A stretch of 15,630 nucleotides of DNA from an uncultured Bacillota bacterium (lineage in GTDB: Bacteria > Bacillota > Clostridia > Peptostreptococcales > Anaerovoracaceae): positions 1 through 15,630 of the forward strand of contig CAMJRV010000016.1 in the NCBI GenBank assembly GCA_946408315.1. Direction: 5' to 3'. The notes beneath the pieces were generated by a model. The model had not been told where the DNA came from. It searched no databases and worked only from the letters and a program-made list of their open reading frames with translations. The stretch's first letter is position 1; every line of letters starts with the position of its first letter. This document shows positions 14,961 to 15,630 of the stretch, in pieces. A program made the position numbers and the translations under genes.

Positions 14961-15491
14961 TTAAGCCTTCCATGCAGTCAATGCCTTTTTATTTAAAGGT
15001 AACAGCGTCGCTTTCTTACCTGTAAATAACTTTTCCATCACTTTCTCTATACTTTCCAGTTTTACGATGCCGGTCTTATTGACGATGGCTCCCAGAATAA
15101 CCATATTGGAAACCTTATCGTTCTGCAAGCCGACCGCGATTTCGTTCGCGTCGATATTGTAAATTTCCACATCATCCCGTTCGGGCTTTTCCTTGATCAG
15201 GGAGGTGTTGACAAACAGCTGGCCTCCCGGCTTTACCACGGATTCAAACTTCGTCAGGGACGGAAGATTCATGGCTACCACCGCCGTTGCCTCGGTAATA
15301 ACCGGGGAGCTGATCTTTTTATCGGAGACGATCACAGAGCAGTTTGCGGTGCCTCCTCGCATCTCAGGTCCATAGGACGGCATCCACGTCACTTCCTTGC
15401 CTTCCAGCATTCCCGCATATGCGATCATCTGACCGATCAGCATGACTCCCTGACCTCCGAAGCCTGCGATCACCAATTTGTGCGCCGCCAT
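14961..15491 (-). CDS. 2-oxoacid:ferredoxin oxidoreductase, gamma subunit
   Basis: Gamma-domain subunit (176 aa) of a cytoplasmic CoA-dependent 2-oxoacid:ferredoxin oxidoreductase (KOR/VOR type), which decarboxylates a 2-oxoacid to its acyl-CoA and reduces ferredoxin. The diagnostic sequence is GFGGQGVMLIGQMIAYAG at about 9-26, followed by WMPSYGPEMRGGTANCSVI at about 36-54. The gene starts directly after the beta-subunit stop (TAGATG, no gap), with GAGGAGG 8 bases upstream. The separate, short gamma subunit after beta fits four-subunit KOR or VOR enzymes. The liv genes just downstream make branched-chain 2-oxoacids an attractive substrate (inference), but 2-oxoglutarate is equally compatible with the sequence. 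Confidence 0.9.
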   Translation of the reverse strand: MAAHKLVIAGFGGQGVMLIGQMIAYAGMLEGKEVTWMPSYGPEMRGGTANCSVIVSDKKISSPVITEATAVVAMNLPSLTKFESVVKPGGQLFVNTSLIKEKPERDDVEIYNIDANEIAVGLQNDKVSNMVILGAIVNKTGIVKLESIEKVMEKLFTGKKATLLPLNKKALTAWKA

Positions 15492-15630
15492 CTATTTCAC
15501 CTCCTCTGGGCATTTGAACCTGCCGAGGGGGTAATAGGGGATCATGTTTTCTCTCAGCCACGCAAGGGATTTGACCGGATTGTAGCCCCAGTTGGTCGGA
15601 CAGGTGGACAGCAGCTCGACAAAGCTGAAA
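15492..15630 (-). CDS. 2-oxoacid:ferredoxin oxidoreductase, beta subunit, C-terminal end only
   Basis: The last 45 codons of a gene that continues beyond the right edge. The visible protein, FVELLSTCPTNWGYNPVKSL followed by AWLRENMIPYYPLGRFK, is the conserved C-terminus of the thiamine-diphosphate-binding beta subunit of KOR/VOR enzymes (the STCPTNWG block is characteristic). The TAG stop abuts the gamma-subunit ATG, so both belong to one operon; an alpha subunit and a small ferredoxin-like delta subunit would be expected upstream, outside the window. Confidence 0.88.
   Translation of the reverse strand, partial: FSFVELLSTCPTNWGYNPVKSLAWLRENMIPYYPLGRFKCPEEVK

Noticed and set aside
1..15630. 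CRISPR arrays, tRNA or rRNA genes, insertion sequences
   Set aside because: I saw no regularly spaced repeats, tRNA-like cloverleaf sequences, rRNA segments or transposase genes in either strand.

Overview
The window looks like the chromosome of an anaerobic low-to-mid-GC Firmicute, most likely a class Clostridia amino-acid fermenter. This is inferred from the mix of genes: a ferredoxin-dependent 2-oxoacid oxidoreductase, a branched-chain-type amino-acid ABC transporter, an OPT peptide transporter, a polA without visible proofreading residues, an RpoE/SigW-like sigma factor with a zinc-finger anti-sigma partner, and strong AGGAGG-type ribosome binding sites. Base composition is close to half GC. 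All genes are on the minus strand except one (hisJ-like, 5104-5898).

Left block (1-5103): a tightly packed minus-strand operon reads sigma factor, anti-sigma factor, polA, coaE. The last three are separated by 2 bp or overlap by 4 bp. An extended -10 promoter (TGATATAAT) lies just upstream of the sigma gene and helps place its start. A PHP-family histidinol-phosphatase gene diverges from it.

Middle block (5884-7260): this is the most interesting part. A minus-strand reverse transcriptase gene of the retron type is preceded by a structured non-coding region with the layout of a retron msr-msd RNA. It has a perfect 10-bp a1/a2 inverted repeat at its ends, a candidate branching guanosine directly after a1 in a TAGC context, three GC-rich msr stem-loops, a long msd hairpin, and an extended -10 promoter placed so that transcription would begin at a1. 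A strong intrinsic terminator sits between the RNA and the RT gene. No recognised retron effector gene lies beside it, so the retron looks stand-alone or uses an unrecognised partner.

Right block (7312-15630): minus-strand nutrient genes. In transcription order they are the end of a 2-oxoacid:ferredoxin oxidoreductase beta subunit, its gamma subunit, a lipoprotein substrate-binding protein (LivK-like), permeases LivH and LivM, ATPases LivG and LivF, then an OPT-family transporter followed by a P1 (DmpA-type) aminopeptidase. A 153-bp, nearly fully palindromic element lies between livK and livH. Together these genes suggest uptake of amino acids and small peptides, intracellular hydrolysis, and oxidation of the derived 2-oxoacids with ferredoxin as acceptor.
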